Assembly: GCF_000204055.1 (NCBI RefSeq)
Contig: NW_006768812.1
Location: 1 to 64,000, forward strand
Length of the DNA: 64,000 nt
DNA from: Melampsora larici-populina 98AG31
Lineage: Eukaryota > Basidiomycota > Pucciniomycetes > Pucciniales > Melampsoraceae
Direction of reading: 5' to 3'
Shown here: positions 35,960-47,162 of the stretch, in pieces
Layout: the number at the start of each line of letters is the position of its first letter
Numbering within the stretch: the stretch's first letter is position 1
Made by a program: the position numbers and the translations under genes
The notes under the pieces: model-generated
What the model was told of the DNA's origin: nothing
Seen by the model: only the letters and a program-made list of their open reading frames with translations
Databases searched by the model: none

Positions 35960-36765
35960 GTGAAACGTCTTCCGGGGAATGGTATGGCATAAAGAGTTTG
36001 TTTGAAGTAATGCAAGGAGTTTACCAATTTGTGGTGTCGTATAACAAAGCGGTTTGCTTGAAAAATCTAAAGAGCTCATGAAGCCGCTGAACATTGATCT
36101 ATTCCAGATATGTTGACTTAGCACGTATCGGCAATCAGTAAAGAAATAAGTTTGAAAATATTGAAAGTATTTGTTTGATTTATCATCGCGAATGAAGTAA
36201 AGCAAAATGAAAAGACCCAGTACAGAGAGCAAAATACAAACTGCCCGCGGCATCTTACTCAAAAAATACTCAACACAAGAAATTTGAACTTTTCTATTGT
36301 ATTAAGAAGCTCACGAGTCTGCTGAACATTAATCTGTTCCAGATATGTTGATTTGGCGCGTCTCTACAATCAGTAGGGAAATAACTGTGGAAAGATTTAA
36401 AGTATTTGTTTGATTTTTCATCGCGAATGAATTGAAGCAAAGTACAAACTGCCCGCGGCATCTTACTCAGAAAATGCTCAACAGACAAAAAATCACACTT
36501 TTCTTCTTGTGTCTTGTATCAAGGAGATCGCGAGGCTGCTGAACATCAATCTATTCTAGATACATATGTTGACTTGGCGAATATCGGCGATCAGTAGAGA
36601 GATAACGTCGGGAAGATTTCAAGTATCTGGTTACGTTTCATCGCGAATGTATTAAAGCAGAATAAAAAAACCTAGTACGGAGAGACAAATACAAACTGCC
36701 CGCGGCATCTTTAAGAAAATACTCAACAGAAGAGATTTAAACTTCTCTTCTTGTGTATTTTATTT
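35960..36765. repeat. Three tandem ~210-250-bp units
   Basis: Each unit carries GCTGAACAT(T/C), a CAGATATGTTGA-like block, TTCATCGCGAATG and CAAACTGCCCGCGGCATCTT (about 36238, 36447, 36696). One single unit lies inverted at about 26740-26985 next to the other copy of the repeat, so the unit was amplified only on this side. Confidence 0.75.
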
Positions 36766-37004
36766 GGTCGCGCATTTTTAAAAATGTGATCAAAATGTAT
36801 CCTACTCTCCATTAGCATATTTTTTCTAAGATGCTGATCATATGACTGTACAAAGAAATGAGGTTGGTTCACTCTTGACCCCGAAAGTGATCGTCGTTTT
36901 CAACTCAAACCATATCCTTCATCACACTCGACAACAACCCATTTCCATCCTTCTCCAATCCACCTTCAAATCCTTTTCTATCCCACTTTTCTATCTATCT
37001 CACT

Positions 37005-37744
37005 ATGACTCATCCTAATCTCCCTAGTAGCTCTGGTCGCGTTGATCCTTCCTCTCAAATACCTCTCTCTCCGATTTCAGAGTTATCCTCCAATTCTCTC
37101 NNNNNNNNNNNNNNNNNNNNNNNNNNNNNNNNNNNNNNNNNNNNNNNNNNNNNNNNNNNNNNNNNNNNNNNNNNNNNNNNNNNNNNNNNNNNNNNNNNNN
37201 CGATGTTCTCCAGAGCACTCCTATCTCTCCTGAACATCCTCCTCTAGAATTCGATCAAACGTTCATTCAACGTTCTCGAAAACGCAATGCCGTTTTATTA
37301 GGACATGGTCTGGCTTCTGCTCCTGCTATTCCTTCTCTTACTCCTACTCCTTCTGCTCCTTCTGCTCCTTCTCTTCCTTCTGCTCCTTCCGTTTCTTCCT
37401 CTCCTTCCGTTTCTTCCATTCCTTCTGCTTCATCTCCTGCTAAAAGAAGACGTAATGCGGTCTTGACTGGCAATCGCAACGCCATCTTTGTGGAAGACGG
37501 ACTTCCTTCAGTTGTTCGTGGTACATCCCCCACTCGACGAAGACGTAATGCAGTGATCTTTGAAAACGGTTACATTCCTACTCATCATCAACATTTCATT
37601 CAACCCACTCAAAGTTCTCAACCCAAAGACTCTGATTTCTCTGCTTCTCAAATCGCTCAAGCTTTACTGAACTTTAGAGATCAAGAGCTGGCGCTTGCTG
37701 ATGAAAGTTCCGAATGGGACTTGAGTGCTTTTCATTCTGATTGA
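37005..37744 (+). CDS. RRRNAV-box protein, copy 2 (with assembly gap, shortened C-terminus)
   Basis: Second copy of the 25794-26480 gene. The first 32 codons (MTHPNLPSSSGRVDPSSQ...) lead into an N run. The frame resumes at 37202 (DVLQSTPISPEHPPLEFD) and runs to 37744. The boxes RSRKRNAVLLGHG, KRRRNAVLTGNRNAIFVEDG and RRRRNAVIFENGYIP are kept, while the Ser/Pro/Ala linker differs in length. An 8-bp deletion near 37742 replaces the acidic end DEDVDLI with an immediate stop. The middle is unsequenced, so intactness is unknown. Confidence 0.5.
37101..37200. other. Assembly gap (100 N, nominal size)
   Basis: Exactly 100 N, a conventional placeholder. The paralogue predicts about 55-60 missing bases here. 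Confidence 0.95.
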
Positions 37745-38310
37745 TCTTATTTAAAAAAAAGTTCAAATAAGACTTTATTTTTGGCGCGTTTCTTTTTTTT
37801 TTTTGGTTTCCTTGGAGGTATAACTGGATATCGGACTTGATAAAAAAAGTAAGTCAATCGATCTTTGATCATCTGAACATTACATCTTACTGATCCTTCT
37901 TCCATTCAAACAGTGCTTGAAGCCTCAATTGCTACCCCTATCGAAGGAGACTAAGACGAATATCAAATCTGTTTGTAGAAGGACATCCAAAAGGTATAAA
38001 AAAGATCTAAATATTTCAGTGATACACTTTTAATACGTTCCTTCTGTGATTTTTTTTTCATTTTTTTGAACTCATAACTCTTTGATATTTGCGAATAAAT
38101 ATTTTTGATTCTTTTATTTAAACAAGAAAAAATTTATCTTTCAAACGGAGTTGGTTTGCTTTATCTGTTCGTTTCTTTTGATGTGACCATTGAGATGAGA
38201 TTTCAAATAATGAATGGACCGACCTTGACCTCTCGTTTACTTGAGAAATAAATGAGCTTATCGCGCCTTTTTGACCCAAACCTTGAAAAACGTCACTTTA
38301 GTGTTTTTGA

Positions 38311-39282
38311 AGTAGGACCATCCCCCCTTGAAATAAGATGCTAATCACTGAATAGGCATCGCATCTATCGAGTCTGTTCATTCAAATCTGATCTTCTTGT
38401 AACCCTTGCCGTTTCAATATGTACATTTGAAGACTTCCGGACTTGGACACGATTCCCTCTCAAAGAGATAGTCATATTTAATCTACCCAAGATTTGATAC
38501 TCCTCAATTAAAAACTATATCATTTGTATATATAAACTGGCTCACCGGCTATAAACATTTATTTACATCACCTCTGGTTCTACACTTTTACACATCTATT
38601 CTTGTCGAGATTTTTTCAAACTTGATATATAAGATTCGAAATTCATAGACAAAATATTATAAAACTTATCAAATATGCAACAAAAAAAGCAAAACATCTA
38701 ACAGAATTTGAATTAAAATATATATTTCTATCACTAAATCGATTTGATTTAACTCTCTTCAAAATTTTCACCCAAACTTTTGATCATTCTTCTTGAGTCT
38801 CTATGTATGTATAATTTTGAGTTTATTTTCATTCGTATTATAATTTGAATGAATTTAAATGGAATTTTTCACAACTTTAGAAAATCTTAAATTGTTTATT
38901 TATCCTAAAACCGATTGTTTTCTTTGAGTGTCGTTTTTAATCTTGATCAAAAATGATTATATCTCAAGAAATTAATCTAAATACATCCTGAAAGAGTGAA
39001 TGGTAGGATGTAAGAAAAAGGAATCAATGGTTTTAGATTGAGCAGAGCTTGAAGTACGATTAACAATGTTTTCATAAGTTGAAGTTTCAGGAGATTTAGA
39101 ATTGATCCAATCTACATCATATACGACCAAACAAGATCAAATGATGGATGAATGTATGAATATCATGGGTTATGAAATCGGCAGGTATGTATGGGAATAC
39201 AAAAGGCATTCGTCTCACTCAAACCAAAAGCCAATCCATTTCTCGTTGGAATGCATTTCATGAAACCACCATCAGACTCAAG
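38311..39282. other. Intergenic region upstream of the LYR gene
   Basis: AT-rich, no gene seen. An in-frame ATG at 39172 could extend the LYR protein, but the sequence 39172-39282 looks less protein-like. Confidence 0.4.
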
Positions 39283-40826
39283 ATGACCACTAATTTAAAT
39301 CCGATTCATTTCCCATTCATTAGATCTTACTTACGAGAAATCAGAAAGTTTCCAGACAAAATCACAAGGTACATCTGAACTTCTTATTAAATCAAACCAA
39401 GAAAAAACTAATCAATTTCAATGAAAAAATATATTGTAGATCTTATCTTTTGAATTTATTGCATAAAAGATGTAAAAGACCATATGGGAATCATCCGAAA
39501 AGAGTTCAAAGTAGAATACTCAAATCGATTCATTTTTTAGAAACTGTAAGTAAGTGATTTGATCGAATTTCTTAATCCAAATGAAAAACCTAAACCTGAT
39601 GAACTTGTTTTGGTTTTTGATTTTGGATGAAGATTAGATTGAAAGTAGCAGCAGCTAATTCTGGACATTTATTAATGTTTGAAGATTTACTTAAAGAAGC
39701 GTTTGCAAGAAAAGGAGAAAGAAGAGAAAAGTTTATAAATGTAAGATAAGATTTCCAACTCAAACCCAAAAACCAAAACCAAAGTCAAACTAAATGATTT
39801 GTTTAACAGCCATATTTAATACCATCAGTTCAACAAATTCCCAAAAGTTTAAGGTATCCAGAAACCCGATTTCCAATTTATCCACCTATCTTAACCAAAT
39901 TAATCACCAGTTCACAGTCTAATCAGTTAAGAACGATTCCAAGTCAAGTTGATTTACAATCCATTTCACCTACTTCGATCATCACGACTGTATGGTCAGA
40001 TTTACCAACCGAATTCCAACCTGATTTAACTCATCTAGGTAAATCTAATGGGATGGGCATCATGTGTTCTTCAAGACAAATTAATCATCGAAACAAATTG
40101 AAAAAGAAATGGATTGATGGATTGATTGGGGCTCCTTTAGGAGTTATTCAGGATGAAAAGATTCGAAAGGTTGAAACGTTTGAAGAAGTTTCTAAAAGGA
40201 TTCTGGATGAGTTTGGAACTGACTTATCGGTTGAAATTTTGAAAGAATCGTCCAAGATGTTACAAGAGTTGATTGCACAATCGTCCATCAAAGGAAACTC
40301 CGGTACACCTCGATACTCTTTTTCATCAAACCTATCTTCAAATCCAAATCCAACTCCAAACCGATTGAATCCAATCAGACCTATCCCAAATGAAAATCGG
40401 ATTCCCAACAAATTACCAACCTCACATCCTTTTTCACCCACACCACTGAACCATTCACACGATCCGATCGAATCATTATTACCCAAAAGATCAAGACTTC
40501 AACCGAAAGAAGACACTATAAATCTAAAGAACGGACCCAGAAGATTGACCCATAGATTTATTAGAAGAAGATACCAAAGTGTTTTGAATTTAGTTCCTTT
40601 GATTACTATTCCTGATGATCATCAAAATCGCAAAGTTGAAGGAAAAGGAAAGCTAAAAGGAAAGGAAAAGAAAGGGAAAGGAGAAATTACAGGGATTGGT
40701 AGAAGTTGGATTACTCCTGGTAGTGCGAATGGTAGGAAAGTTTCTGTTACGAGAGCTGGAGTTGGCTTGGGGTCTGGAAGGGTTGGGATTCATGGGATGG
40801 ATCATGAAGATTTGATTTGGTTATGA
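39283..40826 (+). CDS. LYR-motif protein, Cup1-like
   Basis: Four exons (39283-39368, 39440-39545, 39633-39740, 39810-40826), phases consistent, 438 residues. The N-terminus has a LYR-like helix (FIRSYLREIRKFPDKITRSY) followed by HKRCKRPYGNHPKRVQSRIL and IRLKVAAANSGHLLMFEDLL, the pattern of Complex1_LYR / Cup1-like fungal proteins, which usually act in mitochondria as Fe-S or acyl-carrier adaptors. The middle is low-complexity Asn/Pro-rich. The C-terminal part has PRRLTHRFIRRRYQSVLNLV, as in Cup1-like relatives, and then a Gly/Lys-rich tail. The start at 39283 is preferred because the LYR helix follows directly. Converges with the zinc-ribbon gene downstream. Confidence 0.7.
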
Positions 40827-41344
40827 TTACGTCTTTGGCTTTATGATCATCTTTGGGTCTTTCTTGGGCATGCGTTTTTTTAGGAATGTATAATAGGTTT
40901 GTAGAATTTAATTGTCTTTTCTTGTTTTTTTTGGAGGTTGGAGAGCTTATCGTTTGTTGAGAATTAGATTTTTGGAGATGTTGGATGTTTTTAGATATCT
41001 TTTTAATTGAAATCAAAAACAAATCAAAAAACAAGAAACACACGAGATTGGCACAATTTCTCAAAGATTATATGTACTCACCAAAGCTAGTTTGGAAAGA
41101 GGAATGATCAAAAAGATGTTCAGAGAAAATATTAATGGTTTTTGATCTTTGCAGAAGATGAGAATGAAAGTATGTTTCTTGTTTTTTGTTTTGTTTTAAA
41201 AGATAAATTAAATTAAATTCTAAGCATGATCCAAAGAACAGTGAAAAGAAAAGAACAACGATCTTCATGAGAAATCCAAAAAATCCAAAAAAACAAATCC
41301 AAAAAACAAACCAACAAAAAAGGAAAAGCTATCCAAAAAACAAA
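40827..41344. other. Convergent intergenic spacer
   Basis: 3' ends of the LYR and zinc-ribbon genes face each other. AT-rich, no gene seen. Confidence 0.5.
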
Positions 41345-41942
41345 TTAAGTAGTAGGTTTAGATCCTAAATTCATAGGAACTTGAGTTTGATAAGTATTAT
41401 TATTAGTAGGATTTCCCGGAACTTTGGGAGGTCCATTATCCGGATTTTCATCTTTGATGGCTTGCCATCTACATATACTACATAACCATATTTGTTTTGA
41501 TTTGAATGGGATCAATGGTACAAAACAAAATTCAAACCATGTTCTCTATTGGAAAAAACGAAAAAACACATATTCAAGATTAGTTAGGTTTGGGTTGGAT
41601 TGGATGCGATTGGATTGGATTGGGCTTACTGTTTTACATGTGTATACTGAACCATTATGACACTGAGGACAAATTCTGATATCTATTAAAAAATTCAAAA
41701 TAATCAATATTAAACTTTTTTTGGGTTGCTTTTAGGTGAGGTTTATGGAACAGAGAGGGAGAGTATGGGATTTGGATTTACCACTCTTTTGGTCCTCTAC
41801 TTGTGAGATTTTGGTTGGACAACCGAATTGTAATGGGATAAAGAAACACTATTAAAAGAAAAGAAAAAGATTAGTTTTTATTTCGGTTTGGATTTGGGTT
41901 TGGGTTTGGGTTGGGATTGGGGTTTTTTGAGAGGTTTACCAT
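41345..41942 (-). CDS. Zinc-ribbon family protein (zf-ribbon_15-like)
   Basis: Four exons on the minus strand: 41942-41940 (only the ATG), 41848-41782, 41682-41630 and 41545-41345, 107 residues. The product begins MCFFIPLQFGCPTK, then RICPQCHNGSVYTCKTRTWF, FVPLIPFKSKQIWLCSICRW and a polar tail. Cysteine pairs CPQC and CSIC form a zinc ribbon, and the hydrophobic N-terminal CFFIPLQFG is typical of this small fungal family. Function in the cell is not established. The one-codon first exon is inferred: ATG followed directly by GTAAAC, with a good TTTTAATAG acceptor, and it gives the family's normal start. Confidence 0.75.
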
Positions 41943-43039
41943 TTGATGAATGAGGTTTTATGAGGGATACGGGTTGGTTAGATTGGAGTTGATGGGTTGA
42001 TGATGAACTTGAGATTGAGTGGATGTGATGTGGCAGTGTTGAATTGGTTTGGTTACGAAGAGATGGAGAGAGAAAGAGAGAAGAGAGAGAGAGAGAGTTT
42101 AAAGGTGAAAACCTCGAGGACTTAAACGTGTTAGGTGTACTTAACGACTTAAGTGTGTTGTCGAAGATGGTTTGACCAGGCAATGGTTTGGAATTCGAAT
42201 GGCTTGAAGGTTTCAAGCGTTTTGATTCAATCTCATCTCACCTTGTTTCATCTTTTTTTTTTTTGAAAATAACTTGGTTTGGTTAAGTATCATCTTGAAA
42301 TGGAATTTCTTTGAGCTGATCATTGGTAAAATTGACGGATTTATATTCTTCATCAACTTTCATTCATCATGATCAACTTACCTTCTTTGTTTCATCTCAT
42401 AAAGAGCTTAAATAGATTCAAATCTAAAGGATACTTTATACAAATGATTACGTAACAAGTTATCCTTCACCCTATATCCAAATAAGCATATCCAATAAAA
42501 AAATAGAAAAGAGAAACCTGATCAAACAGGAAAACCAAACCAAGAAATTAATTTCAATCAAAATAGTGTTTTTTCTTCTTCCTTGAATTTGATTTATACA
42601 TATGATTTAGAATAACAACCATTAAAAAGAAAGAAATAGAACCAGAGTATTCACACAAAACTCAAATGAAAAATAAGAGAACCAAATGGATTTTTTCCCC
42701 TAAATTGATAGAAAGGAAAACAAAAGAGAAATATCTAGGATTAATCAGGTCCTGTTTTGTAAGGACTTTTGGATTTTTGAACAATATATTAAAAATTATT
42801 AGATTACCCACTGTTCAAATTCTTGACCGTACTGGCTATACTGGGTTAAGAAGTCAACTAGTGTCAGACCCAAGCATCCAGATTTGAATCACCCACTCAC
42901 TTGTTCTCTACCACTACCAAAATATACCTGTTAATGCTCTACCAGCACAAATGCCAAACCTCGCCCTCCCATGTCTTGGCCTGCTTGGAGTGTTTCTTTG
43001 CAATTGAAGTAGTATCTTTGGCCAACAGGTATCACCAAT
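41943..43039. other. Upstream of the zinc-ribbon gene; no gene seen
   Basis: Contains a CT/GA-rich tract at about 42060-42100 that may be promoter sequence of the zinc-ribbon gene. A frame at 41878-42216 (minus) is low-complexity and overlaps its first intron, so it is not called. Confidence 0.4.
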
Positions 43040-43360
43040 CACACAAGAGCCCCACCGGGTTCACTACAATCTTTGCAACAGTCAGTATCCTTGAATCAGC
43101 TTGACTTGGATGAAGATACAAGTGAACAAGACCACCTCCTTTTGATGGCGTGTCACTTAGTTTTAGAAAATACTTTCAATGCAGCACCATTCCATACACC
43201 ATGCAAGTATTGTTCCACAGAGGACAAAGCAACACTCACAATTGTGGCATTTGGATTAAAGAAAGCTTGCTCAAAGGAAAAGGGTATCTGGGTCCTAGGC
43301 TCAATTGTCTCTCAAGCCATTGCAAGAAGTAGGGATGATTTGGTGAATTCAGTTCTATAA
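43040..43360 (+). other. Unidentified open frame near a transposon relic
   Basis: About 95 codons containing DLDEDTSEQDHLLLMACHLV and later GIWVLGSIVSQAIARSRDDL. No family recognised. It lies upstream of the Harbinger relic in the same orientation and may be part of it. Confidence 0.3.
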
Positions 43361-43719
43361 TACTGATTGGCAGTAGAGTGTTGTGGTACATAAATTGAGT
43401 TTTCTTACTTCAGTTTCAAATATGCTGTTTTTTTGCATTGTTGTGAATCTCTGATAGGCCCACATTTTAAATGAAACCTTCATGGCCCTGGCCCTTGTAC
43501 ATGACATCACTACCAAATTCCAATACTATCTTCCATAACAATCTGACCTGCCTGTAAGCTCCAGTTGCATGGTGGCTCTTGATTACCTTGGCTAACTTTG
43601 GACTGTCTGCAAACAGGGGGTGGTGTCAATTCTTTGTTAAATTATTCAAAATGGTAGGGGAGACTAAATTCACTTGAATTGATTGAGTTCATTGCGTACT
43701 GATGACTGTCTTTAGAAGG

Positions 43720-44210
43720 GGTTGTCAGAGGCTATACATTTCAACGTATTAACAAGAGCTCATCAGCGCTGAGATAGGAGGAAATTCTTTTTTCAAGAAC
43801 TGCTTGGGTGTAATCAATGGGACCCTCATAACACTAGCCTATGCATCCCAGAAGAACAGCAAGGACTATCATTGCCCAAAGGCTAATTATTTGGCAAATT
43901 CTTCAATCATATATGATCATTGTAGAGGGATCATACATGCTCATCATGAACACACAATCAACAATTCCTAAAATCAACTGAGTTAAAATTGATTTTATTG
44001 TTTCATTTTGGTTTTATGCTTTGGATAAGTTACTGATATCTTGTTCAGTTTTACAAAAAAAATGCAATTCATTTTAGTCCAGGAAATTATCTGTTAGCTG
44101 ACTCAGGCTACAGTACTTTAAAGCAAATTATTCCTGCTTTCAAAAAGCCAGGAAATAAGAAGCTTGAATGTCCACAGCAACACTTCAACTTTGAGTTTAG
44201 TATGGCTTGA
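43720..44210 (+). pseudogene. Harbinger transposase relic
   Basis: Two pieces of the DDE domain: about 43790-43955, with FFKNCLGVINGTLITLAYAS and KDYHCPKANYLANSSIIYDH, and about 44076-44205, with PGNYLLADSGYSTLKQIIPA then FKKPGNKKLECPQQHFNFEF. The first catalytic Asp is replaced by Asn (GVING instead of GVIDG). The sequence between them is broken by stops. It belongs to the same superfamily as the 14989-16623 gene but is much older. Confidence 0.75.
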
Positions 44211-44819
44211 ATAGCAGCAAAACACACCAAAATCATGTGAAAAGGTGGGACTTAGTACTGTAAAGAGGCTTGAATTGTTATAAAGACTCCAGGGTCTGCT
44301 ATGCACCTCACAAAGTGGCTTGCCACATGCTGTGTGGTACACCACTTTGTGAAAAATGGCAACTGGGAAAGAGGCCTACTTCAAGATTGGGATTGACATC
44401 AAGAGAAACCTCCAAAAGACATAGCTGAGAATTATACAGCTATGGGCAACATATGTCTTGGTGATCAGAGACAGGAGGCATTATTTCAAGAATATCTCTA
44501 ATCTATCTCTTGAAATACTTTTAGACATCAATTGAGCATGTTTTTTATCTTTCTTTTGTGCTTCCTTGGTAAGAGATTGGTGTTTGGCTTTTTGATGGTA
44601 GAATATTGTTAAGGTTTGTAGACCAAGAGGGTCTCAAGAAACTTGCTTTTCCTAGAATCCCATCTTGCCTCTGAAATTTCATACATCAAACTCACATGAT
44701 GTACAATGAGGAAGTTTTGTCACTGGAGTGAAGGGCAGAATGCATTGCACACTTCCATCTTAATTGTAGCAGAGCATTCTTTCAATTTGAATGTGTTTTC
44801 TTCTGCTGACTGTTTCATG

Positions 44820-45697
44820 GAAAAACTGTTGACTCAGAAAAACTCAAACCACTTTTTGGAATCTTGTACACCAAGACTTTGATATGTCCTGTAGACCCAG
44901 ACCATAATATGACCACAACAGTGATCAACCCTGTCTCTCACATTACCACCAAAAAATTCAAACAAGCCACCCTCCCATATCCTGACCTTGGATTATTGTT
45001 GTACAAATGGACAAGCAATGAAATCTTCACTCAAACAGGACTCATGGTATGTTGCAGGTGCTGACCATAGCCCATCCTCTGAATCCCAATTTAATGGATA
45101 GATGTAGTCAAATCAAGATCATGGAACCCTCTTCAGCACCAATGCATTTATATTTTTTGTTAGATCGAGTAGTTGGATTGTATCCTGACATGCGCGCAAG
45201 TTTCATGTGTGAAACCAACTGGCCAGCACAAATTTCAATTGGTGAGCCTCACTATGTGATGTTTACTCATGGCTATTTGGGAAATGACCACTATTGGTGC
45301 AAAGTGGTGCAGTTGGTTGGAAGTATACTGGGAGTCTGGCATATTGAAAAAGATTTCAACAATGGGATAGCCCAACTCTTGGCTCCCAATGTTTGCACAA
45401 TTTCTGGGCCAGCTCCTCAAACCAGCTGGGTGTGCTATGTACAGACATGTACCTTTTGAAGCCAAATGGAATCAAATCAAAGACTCAATATCTGAATTGA
45501 TGAAGACTTTTCCCAATCATAATCCATCAATTCCCTTCTCCCTACCCCCAGACTCAGCACCTTTTGGGGGAGGTCTTCCTTTCATAAAAGTTTTCACAGA
45601 AATTTTGATCTACCAACCAACTAAAGAAGGTTCACTTCTGCCAAGCAGTCCTACTGAAGATGACATGGATGAGTGCACAACAGAAAGACCCTCTTAA
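44820..45697 (+). pseudogene. Frameshifted unknown protein relic
   Basis: Three frames read in order: about 44864-45060 (PYPDLGLLLYKWTSNEIFTQ), 45049-45440 (EPSSAPMHLYFLLDRVVGLY ... DHYWCKVVQLVGSILGVWHI) and 45437-45697 (FEAKWNQIKDSISELMKTFP and an acidic end). Frame changes near 45050 and 45440 make it a pseudogene. The style resembles hypothetical proteins repeated in rust genomes (memory, not checked), and I cannot name a domain. Confidence 0.45.
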
Positions 45698-45719
45698 TCC
45701 AAGATCTAGTTAAAGTTAA

Positions 45720-46482
45720 CACTACGCCAGATTGAAAATTTACCGCTGAGTTTAGGAAATTAAGACAACATAGAAAATTATACACAAGGTGGAAGGGGTC
45801 AGAAAAATGTGGAAAAATAAGGGATGCGTCCCCCCATGTGTGCCCATCATTTTGCATATTTTTTCAGATTTTTAGGGCAGCAGTGTATATCAGGTCAGAA
45901 ACTCAGTTTATGTCCAAAACTGGCAGTCATTGAGGCATTAACCTTGTGGGAGCAACATAATTGTCAAATGTGCATCAAAATCTGTAATGTCTCCACATTT
46001 TGAATGCTACATGTTTATTCTACCACATACACATTTTAATGAGTGGTGTGTGTCCAACAACACAGAAAGCGCGGCAATCACGGTCCTCATCAGCAAAGCT
46101 AGAAAAGCTTATAAAACATTGCTGTAATGGTTTTAGCATTCAAATCAAAACTGTAGACCCAGTGTGTGGCTTTCATAATTTGCAACTGCCAAATTTATGG
46201 CAGGAAAATTGTTGTATTTGTGAGTGCTCAAAAGTTTCTGCCCAAGCCTTGGTAGTTTTGGACAAAATCTGAGTTTCTGACAAGATATACCCCAAATCAT
46301 TTTTCTTTGCAACATCTTCAAAACTGCAGGTAAAAATATGAAAAAATGTGAAGAATGATGGGACACCACAGGCAATTAAACCATAATTTCATCAAATTTT
46401 TCTAACCTCTCACGCATTGCTGAAAATTTTCTACATTTTTACTTTTCTAAACTCCACGGTAAATTATTGATTTGGTGTAGTG
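45720..46482. mobile_element. CACTA-type MITE, 763 bp
   Basis: Ends are CACTACGCCAGATTGAAAAT and the complement of CACTACACCAAATCAATAAT, and the inner blocks TTTACCGCTGAGTTTAG / TTTACCGTGGAGTTTAG also match. A perfect 3-bp target duplication TAA lies at 45717-45719 and 46483-46485. CACTA termini and a 3-bp duplication define the superfamily. No coding capacity. Confidence 0.85.
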
Positions 46483-47162
46483 TAAAGGTACCCAATGCTG
46501 CTGCCAAAGAAATAAGAACCAGAAATGTAAAGCCAGGCACATTGCATATTTTTTAACTACTGCATTATTAGGTTCTTTCTGATTCTCTATCCTGTATCAG
46601 TAGCCAGAAGAAATCAAAGAAGGAAAGGCAGAACTGCTGTGGCAACAGTCACTACACCAAAATTTTTTGCAGAAGACAAGCACAACACTACTGCAGCAAA
46701 GCACAAGTCATCCAAAAAAGCAAAAACTTGGTGATATTACCCTTTGGTTTTCTCTTATGCTCCTTGAGCATCCTGTTTATATACTATCTTCCTCCCATTC
46801 TCTTTGTCTCTCTCTCCGTCTCTTTTCCTCAATTCTATTTTTCCCAAAATTTCAGCATTGTACTTTTTTTGTGTCTCAATATCCTGCAGATGTAATTGTA
46901 CCCCTTCTGCTGATGTAATTGCTTGTGCATGTAATGTTCTGTTTTGATGGTTTACTTGTGACTTCTGAGGTGCAGGCTTTGTAAATATGATTCAAATATA
47001 AAATTACAGAAAAATTGGGTGCAAAAAATATATGGTGTGAAATTCCAATTGACCTTGCATAAAAAGATCTTGACACCCAAACTATTACACCAGAAACATT
47101 GAATATTGTGGCTGGCTGAAAACTTTTTGAGAGATTTTTTACACCAACTGAAAAAGTTCTGA
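46483..47162. other. Spacer between MITEs
   Basis: A single CACTACACCAAAATTTTTTG terminus-like motif lies at 46650 without a detected partner. No gene seen. Confidence 0.4.

Larger units (their letters stand above)
36515..38310. repeat. Inverted repeat, copy 2 (partner at 25.25-26.98 kb)
   Basis: Complement of copy 1, covering the second RRRNAV gene and its flanks. It ends near TCACTTTAGTGTTT, matched by AAACACTAAAGTGA at about 25240. Confidence 0.8.

Noticed and set aside
41885..41920. GGGTTTGGGTTTGGG-like run resembling telomeric repeats
   Set aside because: Only a few imperfect units, inside an intron of the zinc-ribbon gene; not a telomere.
41878..42216. 112-codon minus-strand frame rich in Ser/Pro/Lys
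   Set aside because: Overlaps the promoter and first intron of the zinc-ribbon gene, is low-complexity, and does not join it in phase.
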